Shown here: piece after piece, positions 24,737 to 37,533 of the stretch
How the letters are laid out: every line of letters begins with the position of its first letter
Position numbering within the stretch: the first letter of the stretch is position 1
Assembly (NCBI GenBank): GCA_021521415.1
Contig: JAIQDT010000672.1
Location: 1-64,000, forward strand
Origin: Bidens hawaiensis
Lineage: Eukaryota > Streptophyta > Magnoliopsida > Asterales > Asteraceae
Direction: 5' to 3'
DNA: 64,000 bases
Position numbers and translations under genes: made by a program
The notes under the pieces: generated by a model
Seen by the model: only the letters and a program-made list of their open reading frames with translations
The model's database searches: none
Told to the model about the DNA's origin: nothing

Positions 24737-25807
24737 GTCGCAAAATGTGCTTACGAAACGGGGATAAATTCACCATTTCGTTGTTCAGAGCCTTTTGGAA
24801 ACTGTCTTAACGCACCTGAAACTCAGACGTAAAGCCTATCATCGCTATGCACAATATGTTATTGGCTCACGGCAGGGCAGCCAAGCTATATCATGAATGT
24901 TTCCAGGCAATTTTTAAGCTTTAACTTATCATTAAATTTTACTCAACTTTTTAAGATTTGTTTATTTGACATGTGTAGCCTAAACAAGGTGGCTCTATTG
25001 GTCTCACAGCTACCTGTGACATGTATGAACCGCTAACAGATAGTGAACTTGATCATCAAGCTGCCAAAAGGGCATTCGCTTTTAATGCTGGCTGGTCACT
25101 AGATCCCCCAATATTTGGAGACTACTCGGAAGAAATGATGAAATATCTTGGAAGTGACTTGACAAGTTTCTCCCTTGAGGAAAAGAAGTTTATGAAGAGC
25201 AGTATAGATTTTATTGGCATAAACCATTATTCGACTTCAAATGCCAAGGACTGTACGAATTCTAGTTGCTTGGCAACCGAGAATCGTGCAATCAAAGGTT
25301 TTCTGGGCATGGTTGGAGAGCGTGATGGCGTCCTAATCGGTGAACTTGTAGGATATTATAATCATACATATTAATTTTGTTTAGTTGAAATAACGACGGT
25401 TTTGTTTATTACAAAAACAGACGGGGATGAAAGGATCATATGTTGTTCCTAGAGGCATGGAAGAGATTGTTAACCTTATCAAGATCCGATACAATAACAC
25501 ACCCATGTTTATTACTGAAATTGGTTAGTGTCTCCATTTTCAGTAACATAAATGGTCCCGTTTCGATTATATGTATATATCTACTACTTTTGAAGGGTAT
25601 TCATCACCGGACGTGCACGAGCAACGCGTTACTGAGCTAACGAATGATGTCAAGCGAGTTGAATTTCATACAAAATACCTTGCTTCTTTAGCCAAGTCTA
25701 TTAGGTTGGCTCTGCAATGTTGATTTATATATTTTTTAAATTTACAGTTGCTTGTTTGACTTGAAAAGTCAGTCTGGCATGCATTGATCAGAAGAAATGG
25801 TGTTTGA

Positions 25808-26035
<228 letters not shown>

Positions 26036-26038
26036 TAA

Positions 26039-26152
26039 ATAGAACTAAGTGGATTTGTTACTAGTTAGTGATGGGGAGTTGGGTGAGTTAGAAGATTTAA
26101 ATTTGTTTCTTGAATTGTGACAATCAATAAATCCAAAGAGCTGAAAAACGTA

Positions 26153-26195
<43 letters not shown>

Positions 26196-26709
26196 GATAC
26201 TGTACTAATTATAAAGATAAAAAAGCGTTTGTTTTTATGATGTAACAAAAAATAAGTGTTCATGACTAAGATATACCCTTCCAACAACTTTTTCTCCTAC
26301 TAAGTTTTGTGATATTGATGGTGATTGCGACAGTAATATCTGTTAAACAGTGGTGTAAGTGGTAACCGGTGTGGATGGCGGTCATGATCGGTAGAGGTGG
26401 TGGCAAACGAAGGTGATGATGGTCGGATGGTGGTGTGGTCATGATGTTGGGTGGTAAGGGTCTTTCAAAGAAGAAACTGATCTGTTGATTTCTTGGGATT
26501 TAATTTGACATAAAAGAAAATCAATATCAAACTTAAATCAATAACAACAATAAAACAAATACACGGTATACTAATAACACCATAACTTTTTTTTTCCCCG
26601 AAAGGCACTATTATACAAAAACCGGCGGACCCACTTCTTCTGATCAAGAAGAAAGTGAAAAAGACTCCAAAAGTTTAATTTCTATCAAGTAAAATTTCTG
26701 ATTCTGTTA
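26039..26709. other. copy B 3' flank and intergenic DNA
   Basis: The first about 60 bases (GTTACTAGTTAGTGATGGGG) resemble the 3' flank of copy C, supporting tandem duplication. A pure AT dinucleotide run lies at about 26157-26192. No further gene is seen. Confidence 0.55.
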
Positions 26710-27828
26710 TGTTATGAATATCTATTTCACAATCAAGATTTACTCATCCAGATCTTTCAAGCAAGTGGATAAATACTTTATCAAACTTATTGATAATGTG
26801 CCATACTACATGACCATCAAATAGTTAATCTTTATAGAGAAAAAGTTAAATCTTTTGTAGTATAAATACTAGCTCAATGTAAAGGAGAAAATGCACCTCA
26901 TAAATACTCATTCATAAGTGATACATTTTACTGCTTTCTCTCTTTGCTAAATCTTCTAAAGTTATCAAGTTTTAGCACTAATCTTGTGTTAATTCTTGTT
27001 AAAATCATAACACGTTATTAGCACGAACAACTTATATCATAATCAAGAAAGGTATTAGGCACAAAGGTATCCACATAAACATCATAAACACTTATTTAAT
27101 TTTATACATTATATATATATATATACGCACATATACATATATAAAGTAATACCAATAATAAGTAAGTATAAAGAATGTTATTAAAATTTGACAACAATGA
27201 GACTACTAACAATCTAACTTTTATTTATGCATCTAACATTTAATTAAGCATCAAACTTTTACTAACTTTCATTTACGCATCTAACTTTTCATTATGCATC
27301 TAACTTTTACTTTCATCGCAACTAACTTTTATTTATATATGCACGCTAATATTTCAGTTAAAGCTTACATTTATTTATGTTTACTAACATTTTTATTCTT
27401 ATCATTGTGCGCACTAATTATATACTTTATAAAATAAACTTCATTTAATATCTTATTTATTATCTTACTTTAAAATAATTAATATTATATATATAACCGT
27501 TATGCAACGGTTATAACGGTAATATAACCGTTATCAAACGGGTATAAAATTACCCTATAAATTTTCAATTTTTAATCTTATTTCTTTCACCATAAACACT
27601 CTTCAACTCAAGATTACTCAAGATAATTTTCAAGAAATGATCCATCCGGTTTTGGTGTTAACTACCATAATGCTGATAATCCTATTATTCTTAATTTGTA
27701 ATCTCCCACCTAAGGAGTTTGATTTTTTTCATTTTCCTTTATCTATTTCTAGCTCTACCTTTGTATTTTCTTTCAGTTTTAATAAGTATGTAATCCTAAT
27801 GTTTATGTTACTTGTGTTTAGTAATAAA

Positions 27829-28860
27829 ATGGCAAACATCGCAAAACTTGAATTTCCGGCTCTTAATATCACCGGAGATAATTATATGCCGTGGACGGCA
27901 CATGTTAAACGACATCTCAAATCAATGGGTGTTTTGAAAACGATAATGGAGGGAAATAATTGTGAAGAACAAGACAAGGCAAAAGCTGATGTCTTCCTCC
28001 ACAAACACATTGACGAGACAATTTGAGTATTCAAATTGTTTGGATCCATACGTTTTGTGGAAAGATTTAAAAAGCATATTTGACCATCAAAGGGAAGTTC
28101 TACTTCCCACTGCTAGAGATGAATGGAACAATCTCAGGTTCCAAGATTTCAAAAAAGTAAATGAGTACACCTCTGCTTTATTCAGAATATGCTCAACGCT
28201 CCGATTTTGTGGGCAAACTGTTACTGAGGAAGATATACTGGAGAAAACTTTCTCCACATTTCATGCATCGAATACAAATTTGCAACAACAATATAGGTTG
28301 CAAAATTTTATAAGATATTCTGATCTAAATTCATTTCTCCTCGTTGCAGAAAAGAATAACGAGCTTTTAATAAAAATCATCAATCTCGTCCCATCGGATC
28401 ACTAGAAATCCTAGAAGAAAATGATGCTACTAATAATGATACTAAAGACTCTAGGAAAAAGTGGGTACAAGGTCGTGGTCATGGCCATTTTGATAAAAAC
28501 CATTTTAATGGTCGAAACCGTCTTTTCAAAGGTAATAATAATTACCGAGGCAATTTTGATGGCCGTGGACGTGGTCGTGGTTGAAATCAAAGAACTACCA
28601 ATTACCACGCTCCACAAAATAATAATTCCAACCAACACAATAAATGGAATGAAGCTGTTAGGTCCAAAAACAGTAGCACTTCCTGTTTTAGATGCGGAAG
28701 TACAAACCACTGGTCAAAGGCTTGTCGCACAGCTCCACATCTCTGTGAATTATACCAACCCTCTCTCAAAAGAAAAGAGAAGGAAGTGAACCATGTGGAT
28801 AACTTTGATGATCTCAATGTTGAGCTGAATACGATAGACTTTGATGTGGAACTTTGAAAC
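27829..28860 (+). pseudogene. Copia gag with zinc knuckle, broken
   Basis: The frame starting MANIAKLEFPALNITGDNYM is a plant Copia gag. It stops at about 28024 after a frameshift and resumes in another frame (FQDFKKVNEYTSALFRICST). A zinc knuckle CFRCGSTNHWSKAC is readable near 28680-28725 in a third frame, followed by a short tail. Confidence 0.8.
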
Positions 28861-29054
28861 AAATGTTGCTTGACCACAGTAATTATATGCAACAACTAAG
28901 TGTGTTTCCTACTATCTTTAATTGTGTGTTTTATCTTTAATTATGTGTTTTCCTTCATGTACTGTTTGTCTTTCGATGAAATAAAGTTCTAATTAAAATA
29001 TCTTAATGTCTTCGTTATACACTTATTATATTTCTTAATACTTTCAAGATTAAA

Positions 29055-30331
29055 ATGAACATCAGTGGAGCACAAGATCAAACAAATGAAGAAGATATAT
29101 GTATAGCGGATAGTAGAGCCACGCATACTATACTTAGATCTAAAAAATATTTTTATGAAATGAAACCAACAAAAGAGATCGTGAATACAATATCAGATCC
29201 TACAAACTTGATAGAAGGAGTGGGAAAAGCTAATTTAGCATTACCAAATGGTACAAAGCTCATAATAAAAAATGCTTTATTTTTCCCAAAATCAACAAGA
29301 AATTTGTTGAGTTTCAAAAACATATATTATAATGGATATGATACTCAGCCAAGGACTGTTGGTAATGAAAAATATTTGCATATCATAAGTAAAGATTAGA
29401 TATTGAAAAAACTGCTAATGCTCCATTCTGGCTTACACTATACACATATTAATGTGCCGCAAGCGCATGTGGCAATCAAAGAAAATTTTTGTGATCCTGA
29501 GACATTTAATTATGGCATGACAGATTAGGCCATCTAGGATCTACAATGATGAAAAGAATAATTGAGAATACTCATGGGCATCCATTGAAATATCAAAAGA
29601 TTCCACAATCGGATAAAATTCCTCCGTGTACATCTTGAAAGAATTCAAGGAGATATATGTGGACCAATTCATCCAGCATGTGGACCATCTAGATACTTCA
29701 TGGTTTTAATAGACGCACCAAGTATATGGTCTCATGTCTCTTTGTTATCAACTCATAATATAGCTTTTGCTAAATTTCTTGCACCAAATTATTAAATTAC
29801 GAGCGCATTTCCCTGATTACACCATTAAAAGGGTGAGACTTGACAATGCTGGTGAATTTACATCACATGCTTTTAACGATTATTGCACGTTTGTGGGAAT
29901 TATAGTCGAACACCTCGTTGCTCATGTACACACAATAAAATGGCTTAGTTGAATCATTGATTAAACATCTACAGTTAATAGCTAGACCATTAATAATGAG
30001 AACAAAACTTCCTGTGTCTGTTTGGGGTCATGCAATTTTACATGCTGGCTCATTAATTTGTGTGAGACCAAGTGCAAATCATAAATACTCTCCCCTACAA
30101 CTTGCCTCTGGCCAACAACCTGACATATCCCATATTAAAATTTTTGGATGTGCAGTGTATGTTCTTATTGCGCCACCACAACGCACAAAAATGGGTCCTC
30201 AAAGAAGGTCTGGAATATATGTTGGCTACGAATCGGCTTCCATCATAAGATATCTTGAACCTTTAACGGGTGATGTATTTACAGCACGTTTTGCTGATTG
30301 CTGTTTTAATGAGGCATTTTCCCTGCATTAA
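29055..30331 (+). pseudogene. Copia protease and integrase, broken
   Basis: IADSRATHTI near 29100 is the protease active site, with Arg in place of the usual Gly after Asp-Ser. Integrase is scattered over frames: YFMVLIDAP near 29695, RLDNAGEFTSHAFNDYC near 29840, and KIFGCAVYV plus MGPQRRSGIYVGYESASI near 30140-30240. Several stops interrupt it. Confidence 0.8.
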
Positions 30332-30746
30332 GGGGAGAAAAGAAAAAACAAGAAAATGATGTCTCATGGTATGTAACTACATTGTTACATCTTGATCCAA
30401 GGACTAAACAATGGGAGACAGAGGTTCAAAAAATAATGCACACACAAGAATCGCAAATCAATTGCCTGATGCATTTACTGATATAAATAGAGTTACTAAA
30501 TCTCACGTACCAGCTGCTAATGCCCCAGCTCAAATTGAGATTCCAAATAATCAAGTAGATAACAAAATGACTCATGAATCTCAGAAACGTTTGTGGAAGA
30601 CCAATCGGTTCAAAGGATAAAAATCCTCGAAAAAGAAAAACTCTTAAAAAGAAGTTAATCACAAAGTGAATGATCTTGATGAAACATTGAATACTAAAAC
30701 CTCCATGAGGAGGATGTTGATGATAATAAAGAAATGTCAATAAACT

Positions 30747-32450
30747 ATGGTCAGACACGTATCTTGTGGAATCAAGATGAAATGGAAAATATTGATGAAA
30801 TATTTTCTTAGTGACATCATGAGTGGAGATGATGATCCTGAGCCAAAATCTGTTAATGATTGTCAAAATAGACATGACTGGGATAAATGGAAAGACGCTA
30901 TGCAAGCTGAATTAGATTCACTTAGCAAACGAAAGGTTTTTGGACCAATTGTTATTACACCAAAGGTTGTAAGGCCAGTAGGGTACAAATGGGATTTTGT
31001 ACGAAAACGAAATGAGAAAAATAAAGTTACAAGATACAAAGCTAAACTTGTAGCTCAAGGTTTTTCACAAAGGCCAGGGATTGATTATGAGGAAACATAT
31101 TCCCCTGTTATGGATGGAATAACCTTTAGATATTTAATCAGCTTAGCAGTCTCTAAAAATTTAGAGACGCGTCTTATGGACGTTGTCACAGCTTACTTGT
31201 ATGGATCACTAGACAGTGACCATATATATGAAAATTCCTGATGGATTTAAACTCCCCGAAGCATTAAGCTCAAAGCCTAAGGAAATGTATTCCATCAAGT
31301 TACAAAGATCGTTGTATGGACTAAAACAATCTGGAAGGATGTGGTATAATCGTTTGAGTGATTATTTGATAAGTAAAGGATACACAAATAATCTTATTTG
31401 TCCACGTGTCTTCATTAAGAAGACAACGTCAGGATATGTGATCATAATTGTGTATGTTGATGATCTAAATATAATTGGAACGCAAAAACAAATCAATGAA
31501 GCAATTGCTCTTTTAAAGAAATTTAAAGAATTTGAAATGAAAGACCTTGGAAAAACAAAATATTGTCTTGGTTTACAAATTGAGCATATGCATAATGGCA
31601 TACTTGTGCATCAGTCAACTTATACTGAGAAACTCTTAAAGCGTTTCAATATGTACAAAGCAAATCCTTTAAGCACCCCGATGGTTGTTCGATCACTCAA
31701 CGTTGACAATGATCCATTTCGTCCTTGCGAAGATAATGAAGAGATTTTTGGTCTAGAGATACCATATCTCAATGTAATTGGAGCTCTTATGTATCTTACT
31801 AACTGTACAAGACCTGACATTTCTTTTGTAGTTAATTTGTTAGCAAGATTTAGTTCAGCCTCTACTAAAAGGCACTGGAACGGGATTAAACACATTTTTC
31901 GATACCTTCGAGGTACTGTTGATTTAGGCTTGTTTTATCCTAACAATTCAAAAGAAGGGTTAGTTGGTTATGCAGATGCAGTTTATTTGTCTGATCCCCA
32001 TAAAGCAAAATCTCAAACTGGATACGTATTTAAGAATGGAGGAACAACGATTTCATGGCGTTCACAGAAGCAAACACTTGTTACAACATCTTCAAATCAT
32101 GCTGAATTCATTGCACTGCATGAAGCTTCAAGAGAATGCGTATGGTTAAGATCTATGTCACGACACATATTGACCTCTAGTGAACTAGAGAAAGATCGAG
32201 GTCCAACTACTATCTATGAAGATAATGCTGCTTGTGTCTCGCAGATGAAGGAAGGGTATATCAAAAGTGACTGAACAAAGCATATACCACCAAGATACTT
32301 TGAGTATACTCGGGACCTTATTAAGACAATCAGGTTGAGATGAGAAATGTCCAATTGAGCAACAACTCAGCTGATCTTTTCACAAAAACACTTCCCACGG
32401 CAACATTCCGGAAACACGTTCATGACATTGGCATGCGCCATGTACAAAGG
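30747..32450 (+). pseudogene. Copia reverse transcriptase and RNase H, two frames
   Basis: The first frame (to 31241) has KWKDAMQAELDSL, RYKAKLVAQGFSQRPGIDY and LMDVVTAYLYG. The second (31216-32274) has SLYGLKQSGRMWYNRL, the catalytic VYVDDLNIIG near 31452, then RNase H with YLRGTVDLGL, QTGYVFKNGGTTISWRSQKQ and YEDNAACVSQMKEGY. It ends in a premature stop at 32272. RNase H sequence continues to about 32450. Confidence 0.87.
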
Positions 32451-32967
32451 ACGTAACACATTATATATTGCAACTTGAGGGGGAGCTACAAACTGCACTC
32501 TTTTTCCCTTAGCTAAAGTTTTTATCCCATTGGGTTTTTCTTTAGTAAGGTTTTTAACGAGGCAGTACTTCAAGACCCCAAAGTTTGCAAAGTGTCATCC
32601 AAGGGGGAGTGTTATGAATATCTATTTCACAATCAAGATTTACCCATCTAGATCTTCCAAGCAAGTGGATGAACACTTTGTCTAACTTATTGATAATGTG
32701 CCATACTACATGACCATCAAATAGTTAATCTTGTTTAGAGAAAAAGTTAATCTTTTGTAGTATAAATACTAGCTCAATGTAAAGGAGAAAATGCACCTCA
32801 TACATACACATTAAAAAGTGATACATTTCACTACTTTCTCTCTTTGCTAAATCTTCTAAAGTTCTCAAGTTTTAGCACTAATCTTGTGTTAATTCTTGTT
32901 AAAATCATAACACATTCAACATTATTAGCTTTATTTTTAACTTTTCTAGTAGTCTTTTCTTTCTATA

Positions 32968-33244
32968 AGAGCATTCCCCAGCCCATTCTCTAAAATTGTC
33001 AAGCCTACATAATTTAGGGTAAATTTTGAGAAAACCATCAAAATCACCTCTTCAGTCAATTCCATATTATATGGATGAGTTACACAACAGCTTAAGTAAA
33101 AACCTAAATATAGGGACTCACTTTTGATCAATATTATATAATATATAAACTATCTCCTAATCATCATATACTATATAACAAGACAAAAGAGAAAAAAATA
33201 ATAAAAAAAGAATTTATGGATATAAATAGGAAGACAAAAAGAGA

Positions 33245-33298
<54 letters not shown>

Positions 33299-33423
33299 GA
33301 ATTTATGGATATGAATAGGGAATAGAATGTGGAAGATTTTTGAAAAAGGATAAATAAATTTAGGAAATTGTGTTTTTTAGCTAAATTATAGGAAAAAATA
33401 TATGGAATAGGCCGGGAATGCTC
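32968..33423. mobile_element. Tourist-like MITE, GAGCATTC family
   Basis: Inverted ends GAGCATTCCCCAGCC and GGCCGGGAATGCTC are flanked by TAA on both sides, as for PIF/Harbinger MITEs. An AAT microsatellite at 33246-33296 lies inside. Related elements lie at 44783 and 47538. Confidence 0.8.
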
Positions 33424-33769
33424 TAAGCATTTTAATGGCTTCTAAAGCTTGAGAGACAGAGAACTTTCCACACTCCACCTTCCATTTGTTTTTGTCTAGA
33501 CAGAAAATAAGAAACTTGGCTTGTGCATATTCACTATTAAAGCAAAATACATATCAAAGATGGTAAAATGTGAAGAATCTTGAAGATAGCAAAGTGTGAT
33601 CAGAGTGAAGTGATGGTAATTTTCGGAATTAAAGATGGTCCAATGATTTAGGATACGAGTGAGTGTCACGGGGAACCCATTAACAATTAAATGTATTTGT
33701 AATCAGGGATGGGCCAAAAGGGGACATGGTTTGAATATTTTTATACACTAATGTAACGAAAGTGAGTGA

Positions 33770-34560
33770 AGTACTGTTTATGTTTTCTTACTTAAACTAA
33801 CCTCCATCGTTCGTTCAACACAATCTTAAAATAACAACTCTCGTCATTAATATAAAGCTCAAAAGTAGTACAAAGTTACAAGTAGCTAAACTTTAATTAA
33901 TTACATAGAATCATAGATATATTTATTTAATTTCATTTTTGTAACAAATTGAATTCTTTCTTTAAATAACTTCTACCTGGCATGTTTGTAAACATGCCAT
34001 CCTTCATTGTAAACAATAAAAGCTTTGTTGTAACATGTGCCAAGTAGAAGTTATTTCAAGAAAGAATCCAATTTATTACAAAAATGAAATTAAATATTAT
34101 ATATCACCTTGAAATAACTTCTACCTCGAAAGCTATATTTTCACCTTGAAGATCACAATCAAGCCACAAAACAAGGTGAAATGATGGCATGTTTAGTGTG
34201 GCCATGGGATCTAATGATGACAGGTTTAGTTGTGTAGGGGATCTAATGATGGTAGGCCACCTATAAAGGCTAATTGATTTCCTTGAGGCTTTTGTTGGAT
34301 TGTATAGCTACAAAGCAGGCTTTAATGGTAAGGGCATTAATATAGGTGTTGATTTGTGACACGTTTGGGCTTTCACGTGTAACTTCTCCGTGATGAGTTT
34401 CGTGGAATTAAGTTCACGTGTGTGAATAGGTAGATCAATAGTTGAACGAGATCATAAAAATCTCATTTCTGATAAGCGTCTGTGAAGCCTAGTTGAGAAA
34501 TGTGCCCGTTCACTGATGTAAAAGACCATTTCAACATTCTACTAACTCCCAGATGACTCT
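33770..34560 (-). pseudogene. DNA topoisomerase III-alpha fragments, copy 1 (TOPRIM exons)
   Basis: The minus strand carries degenerate exons of a type IA topoisomerase. About 34555-34468 gives WSFTSVNGHISQLGFTDAYQ, like the TSVTGHLMEL stretch of TOP3. About 34180-34119 gives LVLWLDCDLQGENIAFEVE, the TOPRIM motif LWLDCDREGENIAFEV with Arg-Glu changed to Leu-Gln. About 33850 has YFKIVLNERW, a trace of the exon better kept in copy 2. Exons between are missing and frames are broken. The same region recurs at 43910-44660. Known TOP3A acts with RecQ helicases in resolving recombination intermediates; this copy cannot. A hairpin (33929-34095) sits between exon traces. Motifs are matched from memory of the family. 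Confidence 0.75.
33929..34095. repeat. hairpin (inverted repeat) of about 165 bp
   Basis: Left arm TTTAATTTCATTTTTGTAAC...TAAATAACTTCTACCTGGCA pairs with right arm TGCCAAGTAGAAGTTATTTC...ACAAAAATGAAATTAAA. Part of the arm (AAATAACTTCTACCT) also occurs in the adjacent TOP3-like exon at about 34112-34126, so the hairpin may have grown from exon sequence. Confidence 0.75.
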
Positions 34561-36239
34561 GTAAGAGAAAATTATGTTGGGTTACAATCAGGTAAAATTG
34601 GCTATGTTTTCGAATAATTGAACATATTTATAAAAAAAAAAGTATTGCTTTCTCCCGAAAAGAATGTTTTTTTAATATAATCCTATATGTTTAAAAATAA
34701 AACTCAATTCTAGTTTGGAATTCATTTAGTTTTTGATAATGAATTCACCTTCATGATAATAGCTCTTTAATATTTGAATGATGTTGAATAATACACCATT
34801 TTGTTGGACAAATCTCATCAAATCTTATCTTGTGGGATAATTTGTTTATATAAAAACACTTATATAATAAACAACTATCGGGGAATAAGTATAAACTTTT
34901 CTATTACTTCCTTTTCCATTTTAAATAAAGTTAAAAATAAACCATGAACGATTCCATCTAATACTGACCTAACACTGATGGACCAAATGACCAGAAAAAC
35001 CAGGAGCAAATTGTTCTGGGAGAGGCGGATTGATAGGAAGGAGTGGAATGAAAACCCTAATGACACATACTTTTATAGATCCGTTTTTAAACCCGTACCC
35101 ATATTCTTATAGAATGACCCAGTTTTACCGTCTACCTGAATCGGCTCAAAAGTATCCCTCTTAAAACTGTGGTTAAGGTAAGCATAACTACCTTTGTAGT
35201 TAACGATTGATTGTTAAAATATGATTGTTAAAATAAATTAAATAAGAATATGGGTACAAAAAAAAACCTAGAAACGGGTAATATATTTTTTTTACTATTA
35301 TTAGCATGTCACAATTATGTTGGTAATGACTTAGAAAATGGTATTAATGTATTATTAACACGCTTTGACACATGACAACGTATGTTAATAACGGGTTAAA
35401 ACTAACCCTGTGATGTGCAAATGTTTGATATTATTAACGGGTTATGTGTTGAATCCGTGTTTCTCAAGAAGGGGGCATTAACGTCTTATCCAAAGAAAGA
35501 GCTACTTCCCTCAAGACCATCCAAGTACTACTCTATTTTCTATCATTCCGAATAGTTTGTCGATTTCAGCTTTGAGTGATTTTAGAATTCTAAAGCCCCA
35601 TTTTGTTAAAATTTAAGTTCTGATTGTGATTTACTCAGCTTTTTCTAGAAATTAAAGTTTTAATTTGAGATTTACTCTTCTATATAAACTTCAATAATAA
35701 GAAAAAGAAGAGTAACAAAACAAATTTAATCCGGTAACATTACTGATATAATATGATACTTACCTTTTTAAAGCTTAAAAAAAGGTCATATGATAATAAT
35801 AACTCCTTGATAATGACCTTCAATAAGACGCCATTGAAGATTTGCTGAACAGATCCTAGTAAACCTCATCCTTGTTGGCGAATCGGTCTAAGATAAACCT
35901 TCAAAGTAACTAGAAATCAGATCTATGAACTCAATGAAAATTGTTAAGTAACATAATACAATTTTGAAAGAAAATTGTTGTACCAAAGCGTTCCAGGAAA
36001 CGTCGGCCGGGGTGGAGATGGTCGGAGTTGGGTTTGTTTTGTGTTTAGTGTGGCAGCCGGAGAAGGCTTCAGTGGCCGGAAAAATAAAGTGAACAAAATG
36101 TGGTTGTGATTCTTGTTTAAATAAATTATAAGAGTTGGTTAAAGAAAAAGCTGAACAGATTGATATGGTCTTCACTTTCGTATGTAGAGAAAGGTGAGGT
36201 GTTTATGTGGATATTATTGAAAATTGGAAATAAATAATA
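34561..36239. other. intergenic DNA, no gene recognised
   Basis: No exon-like homology seen. A minus-strand 95-codon frame at 35888-36175 has no recognisable motif and no supporting context, so I do not call it a gene. Confidence 0.5.
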
Positions 36240-36730
36240 TCAATTTCTGTGTACCGATAATAATTTCAATTTTAAAAATTACTATCAGCGGTTCCGACTT
36301 GCAACTATTTTTGTCTCAATGGCATCTGTTAAAAAATACTTAACGCCGTTACGTTTTTCCCAAGTTTCAAACTGATGTTTTAAGGCTTTTGATCGAAAGA
36401 ACGATACGAGTCGACCGATGTAAAACTTATCTCGAAACGGTAATCCAAGCGACGAAACAATGTTTCAATTTGGGTGTTTGAATTTCCAATTAACAAAAAT
36501 CAAGTCATTTGAATCATTGTTTCAAGATAAGTTTTACATAAGTCGAATCGTATCGTTCTTTCGATCAAAAGCCCTAAAACTTCGGTTTGAAACTCGAAAA
36601 AAAACATAGCATCGTTAAATGTTTTTTAACGGAGGACCATTGAGACAAAAATAGTTGAAAGTTATGACCACTTGTAGTGATTTTTAAAGTTAGGATTATT
36701 ATCGGACAATACACAAAAATTGAGATTATT
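36240..36730. mobile_element. foldback MITE of about 490 bp
   Basis: The two halves are inverted copies: AAAGAACGATACGAGTCGAC near 36396 mirrors GTCGAATCGTATCGTTCTTT near 36542. Outer ends ATCAATTTCTGTGTACCGAT and ATCGGACAATACACAAAAAT also mirror. The element type is undetermined. Confidence 0.7.
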
Positions 36731-36763
36731 TATTTCCAATTTGCCTACTTAATATTTTGTTTA

Positions 36764-37533
36764 TCTATTATACTATATTTAATTGGAAACCTAGCTGTCA
36801 TATGGATATCACTGATTTCATTTTTATTTTTTTTTGGTATTTCGAAATTACTTTATGTATTTCTTTATTAGAAACTACCAATAATTGAAAAAATGGAAGC
36901 TACTATAGTAGTATTGCAGTTTTGATCTAAGCCGTTGGTCTTGAGTTTGATTCTTGGTTTTTGATTTTTTTTTTATATTGTGTTGTTGTAAGCTCAACAT
37001 GATTTTAAAGTAACATGGAGTAATTTTCTTTGATTTGTACTTTAGCACCCAAAGTTTTAATGCTTTTAATTTGTGTTTTAATATTTTCTAAAATTAATTT
37101 GTTTACTTTGGATATTAACCACTACAATTTTTATCGTTTTAAGTGCCCTAACACATTCATGCTATGCCCTTAAAACGGACTTGTATTTGCAATAAAGTAA
37201 AAGTGTGTAAGGTTTGTTGAAAACAGAGTGTATACACAATAAAATATCTTTTTGTATTGTAGGCTATATAATGAGTGTCGGTATCGCATAGGTACCGTAA
37301 CGAGTCGAACCAATAATAAACAGGTTCTGTTAATATTTAGATAAACTTTTTTTTTGTATCGAAGTGATAGTCATTACGATGTGTTGGTATACAAAGAACA
37401 AAGTTCTTTTAATATTTAGATAAACTTTTGTTTATGTCGAAGGTATAGTCGCCATGATGTGTTTGTATATTCGTGTTTTAATGTTTGCGTTCGTTGCCGA
37501 GTTTCCCGCGCAACACGCGGGGAACACTACTAG
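36764..37533 (+). mobile_element. non-autonomous Helitron, 770 bp
   Basis: The 5' end TCTATTATACTATATTTAAT is the classic plant Helitron start. The 3' end is hairpin CCCGCGCAACACGCGGG followed by GAACACTACTAG. It lies between A (36763) and T (37534), the canonical insertion dinucleotide. No ORF. Internally, TTAATATTTAGATAAACTTT occurs twice about 80 bp apart. Confidence 0.85.

Larger units (their letters stand above)
26710..32912 (+). mobile_element. Ty1/Copia retrotransposon with both LTRs, decayed
   Basis: LTRs of 303 bp (26710-27012 and 32610-32912) start TGTTATGAATATC and end AAAATCATAACA. After the 5' LTR comes GTTATTAGCACGAAC, a primer-binding-site-like stretch. AAGGGGGAG precedes the 3' LTR as polypurine tract. 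Gag, zinc knuckle, protease, integrase, reverse transcriptase and RNase H follow in Copia order but with many stops and frameshifts. The LTRs differ at roughly a dozen positions, so it is older than the 420-bp LTR element. No 5-bp target duplication is obvious (TGTTA left, CATTC right). Confidence 0.9.

Noticed and set aside
35888..36175. 95-aa minus-strand frame
   Set aside because: No motif, no splice or promoter context, composition like the surrounding DNA.
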